The translations under genes were made by a program, and so were the position numbers. The notes under the pieces were generated by a model. It made no database searches. It was not told where the DNA came from and saw only the letters and a list, made by a program, of their open reading frames with translations. A stretch of DNA of 64,000 bases from Muricea muricata (lineage: Eukaryota > Cnidaria > Anthozoa > Malacalcyonacea > Plexauridae), in assembly GCA_963855995.1 (NCBI GenBank), contig OY979718.1:59994564-60058563 (forward strand), written 5' to 3'. The stretch's first letter is position 1; every line of letters begins with the position of its first letter. Positions 61,001-64,000 of the stretch are shown here, piece after piece.

Positions 61001-63875
61001 ATAATCATCATTATGCATCTTACAGTATATAATTCAAAATTCCATTCTAGTAGCAAAACTAGACGATCATTTCGGTACTGACGTCACGGGAAGATGTCTG
61101 TTGATCTGACAGAACATGAATTATTTTGGAGGTTAAATATGCATTTGTTTTGGAATGAAAAGAAGCAAGTAAAAGGAATACACTCGAACACATGCATAAT
61201 ATATTACCTTAGTTGGTGCAGCAAGAAGATCCTGAAACTGTCTCAAAACTGATGACAATAGTGTTTCTCGTTGTTCACTCAAAGTTTGTAGACAAGACAA
61301 AATTAGTTGCAGGAATGGCTGCGTATGGATTAGACTTGACCTGAAAAAATATAAAATTGTTTACGATTCTTTAAACTCAAAATCACAAAAACGAAATGGA
61401 GAAAATGTGAGGGTAAATAATTTTTTTTATTTTAGGCCTGGATTTTAACTTTTGGCTACTAATGGCATTTAGAAATATACATCAAATGTAATTTAATTTT
61501 TTGAAATATAAATCTTACCCTCCATAACCTTTTTGATCCTTCCACCATCCTTTCTCTCCAAGTACATTGCAAGCATCCTTCAAAATGCGACTATGCAAGC
61601 CATGTGATAATTTCTTCAACATTGGCTCTACCAAGGACTCCGGATGGTTATCAAATTCATCTTGTTTCTCGCTTTTGCTAAACGAATCACCCTGGTCAAC
61701 GAATAGATTCAAACAAGCCGACGAGACAGAGTCGATAATGGCATCCGTTTTCTACAAATATATTACAGAGCGAATGGCTAAACAATTGTGGTTTATTGAT
61801 GCATGTTGATATATTTCACATGAAGTCTGCTAATATATTTTTGAAATTCATGAAGTGTCCTGTAAATACTAACGCTAAAATTATTTAAATAATAACTTTA
61901 TTCAACTAAAAATGTGACTAGAAGTCCTACTAGAAAGTGTGCATACTAAAAATTACACAACATACCTCTTTCTCAGTCTTTGTGATTAAAAGTAAAAGTT
62001 CTAACCACGAGTTACGAAATGACCATTGATCAAGATTCTGAACAAACGAATTCATGAGATATTACACAATGACTGGTACTGAGCGGAAGATTATCCTAAA
62101 AGGTTGGTGGAGGACGGAGGTTTTCTATCGTATTTTATAGCGGTAGTCGGCAAGTGATATTTATCCTCATTCGACAGTTAGTCAGCAACAGTATGAACTA
62201 ACCTTGAGAATTTTATTTGCTGTCTCTTTGTAGGCTTCCTTTTCAAGGGCAGAGGATGACGGGAATGTATCAACAGCTACACCAAAACTCTGGGTTGAGT
62301 TGTTGGGATGACACATTAAGTAAAGAAGTTTCTTGGCCTAAATAAACACATTTTGCAGTTAATAGTGTACGAAGAGCTTTCCGAGTATTGTAAGATCTAA
62401 AGGCGAATTTATATTAGACGGCGGATTTCCGTCTAAGACGGAAAACTTGTCTGACGGATATCCGTCTAATTTAAATTTTGGACGAAAAACAATTAGACAA
62501 ATAAATGCGAAAACCCTGATATCTACATTTGCTGATTAAGGCGAGTTGCTAGGTTTTCAAAATGGCATCTAGAACAATGAGTGATCAGAGTGCAATACTT
62601 CATTCGAGAAATAGAGATTACTTCATGGTTGGCGAGTGCGTACGATTTTTATGCACGAGTTGTGAAGGATCGTTAAACGAACGAGTGAGCGCAGCGAACG
62701 AGTGAGTTTAGCGATCCTTCACAACGAGCGAATGATAAAAATCGTACAAACGAACCAACCATGAAGTAATTTGTTTATTATATGAGTATAAAGATGAGTG
62801 TATAGAGATACGGATATATCTTACTGACAAAAACAAACACATAAGCAAAATATCAAAATGAAATCGCTTACCATTTATTGCTTTGTTTTCTTGCTGAAAA
62901 TGAAGCCATGAGGTTTATTGCAAGTTAATGAGGCCAAGAATGTCGTCTTTATGATTTTCGGTGGTTGTTTTATCAGTGAAATTGTATTAAATCTCTCTTT
63001 TCGGTGAGTTAAAAAAATACTTGTAAAATCAGACTCCATGTACACTAGCCTGCGAGCAGGTGTTGCACGTTCGGGTCAGCCAATAAGAACACTGAACGAT
63101 AAATTTTCACTGGTGAAAAAACATCGTTCGTCCAATCAAAGGCCGTGAACGATGATTTTTCACCGAGTGAAATTTTATCGTTCTTGATGCCGATTGACTA
63201 TTGCTAATTTGGAACGATTATTACGCACAACCATATCGATGAATAAATCTCTATACTCGTATAATAAATATTTCTACCAAACTAAAGAGAAAAGTTTGTT
63301 ATAAAGCACTTCAGGGCCAGAAGCAAATGGTACAAAGTGCAAAAAACGGGGAAGGCCAATCATTGAAGAAGAGTAGCAATTTGAAAAGTTAACTGCTGCC
63401 GCTGTTTGTTGTTTTCTCGAAGAGTAAACCCAAAACCCGTCATTTACCGAATTTATATCAAGACGAGTTGTCTACGACGAGTTCTCCGTCTTAGACGAAA
63501 TCCGTCGCCTAATATAAATTCGGCTAAATTGTCGTAAGGCATTGCAATTTTAGTGAAATCGTTCGAGGGAAAAGAGCATTACCGAAATTTCGAAATATTT
63601 GATTATTCTTTGACGATACTTGATGTATTCTTGTAAGTTTATCTTTGGCACAAATATTGCAAGTTTAACTACTTTGCATATATCATTAAGTATAATATCG
63701 TTCTGCAGAAGCCTGTACGTACATACCTGTACATCTGTTATATCTGGATCCAAAAGACCTTCTGGCGAGAAAAGTAGTTTATCATCTCGGAGACATTTCT
63801 CCTTCAACCAATCTTGACTACATAGCTTTTGTAAAACACTACTTGCATACGTACATACATTTGTGTTTTCAATAA
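52049..63875 (-). CDS. MED12: Mediator complex subunit 12, C-terminal half (5' end outside window)
   Basis: Fifteen minus-strand exons, in transcript order: 63875-63727, 62337-62203, 62037-61966, 61751-61519, 61340-61208, 60551-60483, 60038-59926, 59356-59227, 58955-58791, 58715-58448, 58108-57595, 57488-57290, 56642-56444, 55442-55194, 52236-52049. All are GT/AG, phases agree, and they code for about 937 residues ending FQPSFH-TAA. Landmarks shared with animal MED12: CSQDWLKEKCL, NLDQWSFRNSWLEL, PFLQLILSCLQ, LQEALDLRLRL, ILDMLSVLIN, QLLPFPGR, KISPWDLIEG, SWFGAVRLERK and YYLNPPDDSDDDS. Then comes the Gln-rich tail known in animals as the PQL/catenin-binding region. MED12 is part of the CDK8 kinase module and relays signals such as Wnt to RNA polymerase II. 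Two alternatives remain open: acceptor 58108 versus 58102, and donor after 56444 versus about 56472. Confidence 0.93.
52807..53610 (+). pseudogene. Alpha-kinase-like ORF, truncated in the kinase N-lobe (transposon-borne)
   Basis: An open frame of 267 codons inside the transposon. The first ~180 residues are lysine-rich and unrecognised. Near residue 205 it reads KFSSGAFRDSFKAR and then LWVVKQY, followed by TDDLHMSLEDHT. This matches the start of an alpha-kinase domain (eEF2K/MHCK family): the G-x-[FM]-R strand, then the VxK motif carrying the ATP-binding lysine. The rest of the kinase (C-lobe, zinc site) is absent. The last ~13 residues are antisense integrase sequence, so the gene was cut at about 53570. 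It is unlikely to be an active kinase as it stands. Confidence 0.68.
53518..54285 (-). pseudogene. DDE/rve-type integrase (transposase), truncated before the catalytic Glu
   Basis: Reads from MADWKVDDIL on the minus strand for 255 codons. A helical N-terminal part (YKWSLATLDRRLRFF, then GTLLGYRAMNQKLR and VPRHLV) is followed by the catalytic core: VVSLDGHDKL with the first Asp, YGCMDTFSRKILF, and RIDKGTETGK with the second Asp. Coding breaks at IIYG (about 53575), where family members continue towards the catalytic Glu; the following residues are antisense alpha-kinase sequence. Without the Glu it cannot be catalytic. No HHCC zinc finger is visible, unlike retroviral or Gypsy integrases. Confidence 0.82.
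57290..58108 (-). CDS. MED12: MED12 glutamine-rich exons with polyQ tract
   Basis: The exon at 58108-57595 begins GAGRPYNSMV and has a basic stretch KQKRPRKMAKP, then a tract of about 130 residues rich in Gln with His, Leu and Pro. On the plus strand this is the (GTT)n/(TGC)n region around 57690-57950. It is CAA-dominated with interspersed CAG, CTA and CCT codons, so not a pure repeat. The 106-bp intron 57594-57489 (AG|gtaagt ... tgcacag|G) is confirmed by frame: the unspliced frame hits TAA, and the only other acceptor in frame fails. Gln-rich low-complexity tails are normal in MED12. Confidence 0.88.
58171..58343. repeat. (TCCTA)n pentanucleotide microsatellite, ~34 copies
   Basis: Uninterrupted 5-bp units over 173 bp, ending TCCCGTC. 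It lies in the MED12 intron between exons 58715-58448 and 58108-57595, only about 60 bp upstream of an acceptor (on the minus strand the purine-rich complement). Open frames that cross it are artefacts of the repeat. Confidence 0.97.
62397..63529. mobile_element. Non-autonomous DNA element in a MED12 intron (Harbinger-like TIRs, possible TAA TSD)
   Basis: Terminal inverted repeats begin GGCGAATTTATATTAG on the left (62402) and end with its near complement on the right (about 63526). Both continue into repeated deca-like gac/gtc motifs (CCGTCTAAGACGG on both sides). TAA flanks each end, as expected for PIF/Harbinger elements. The interior holds a hairpin at 62618-62770 and another inverted pair around 63090-63185. 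No ORF is visible. It lies between MED12 exons 63875-63727 and 62337-62203. Confidence 0.55.
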
Positions 63876-64000
63876 CTGGAAAAAAGGAATAAAAGGAAAT
63901 ATTTTTACGGACTTTGTAAACCAAATGAAACAAGGACACACATAATAGCATGATTTAATTTCCTACAAATAGTTTTTCCTCGAATTATGTTGATGAAAGT

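Overview
This window is animal nuclear DNA. It is AT-rich, has long spliceosomal introns with consensus GT/AG borders, and carries many decayed transposons. It also contains animal genes (Mediator subunit MED12, a BAF250/ARID1-type remnant, a CAP/SCP-domain secreted protein). The secreted protein ends in a six-cysteine tail resembling cnidarian minicollagen domains, so I lean towards a cnidarian; this is inference, not proof.

Layout. 1-42 kb is mostly intergenic and repeat-rich: two diverged copies of one long repeat (1-3250 and 25240-27290), a spliced KDZ-type transposase remnant (4.85-6.7 kb), a CR1/Jockey-like LINE on the minus strand (6.7-10.7 kb) interrupted by a 1.1 kb foldback, several MITE-like elements with readable target duplications (hAT-, mariner-, piggyBac-like), many large palindromes, a tRNA-derived SINE, a second LINE fragment, and a degenerate ARID1/BAF250 copy (39.3-40.6 kb). 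A possible unidentified minus-strand gene lies at 16.0-17.3 kb.

42.4-51.9 kb (+) is the most striking gene. Seven exons join in consistent phase into a protein of about 1517 residues: the end of a probable signal peptide, a CAP domain, a tract of about 900 residues of Pro/Ser/Gly/Glu repeats (102-bp units in a 426-bp higher-order array), a SEA-like domain split over three exons, and a C-terminal six-cysteine module. Its large fifth intron holds two tandem LTR-like units.

52.0-63.9 kb (-) is the C-terminal half of MED12 (15 exons, all phases consistent; the gene continues beyond the right edge). It converges on the CAP gene, with only 183 bp between the two stop codons. Its last intron holds a 2148-bp DNA transposon with long terminal inverted repeats and a 6-bp target duplication. 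That element carries two convergent truncated genes: an alpha-kinase-like ORF and a DDE integrase ORF. Another MED12 intron holds a Harbinger-like non-autonomous element.

MED12 is a nuclear transcription co-regulator and the CAP protein is probably extracellular, so the two intact genes are neighbours rather than one pathway. Exon calls come from reading splice sites and frame by eye; no transcript or database evidence was available.
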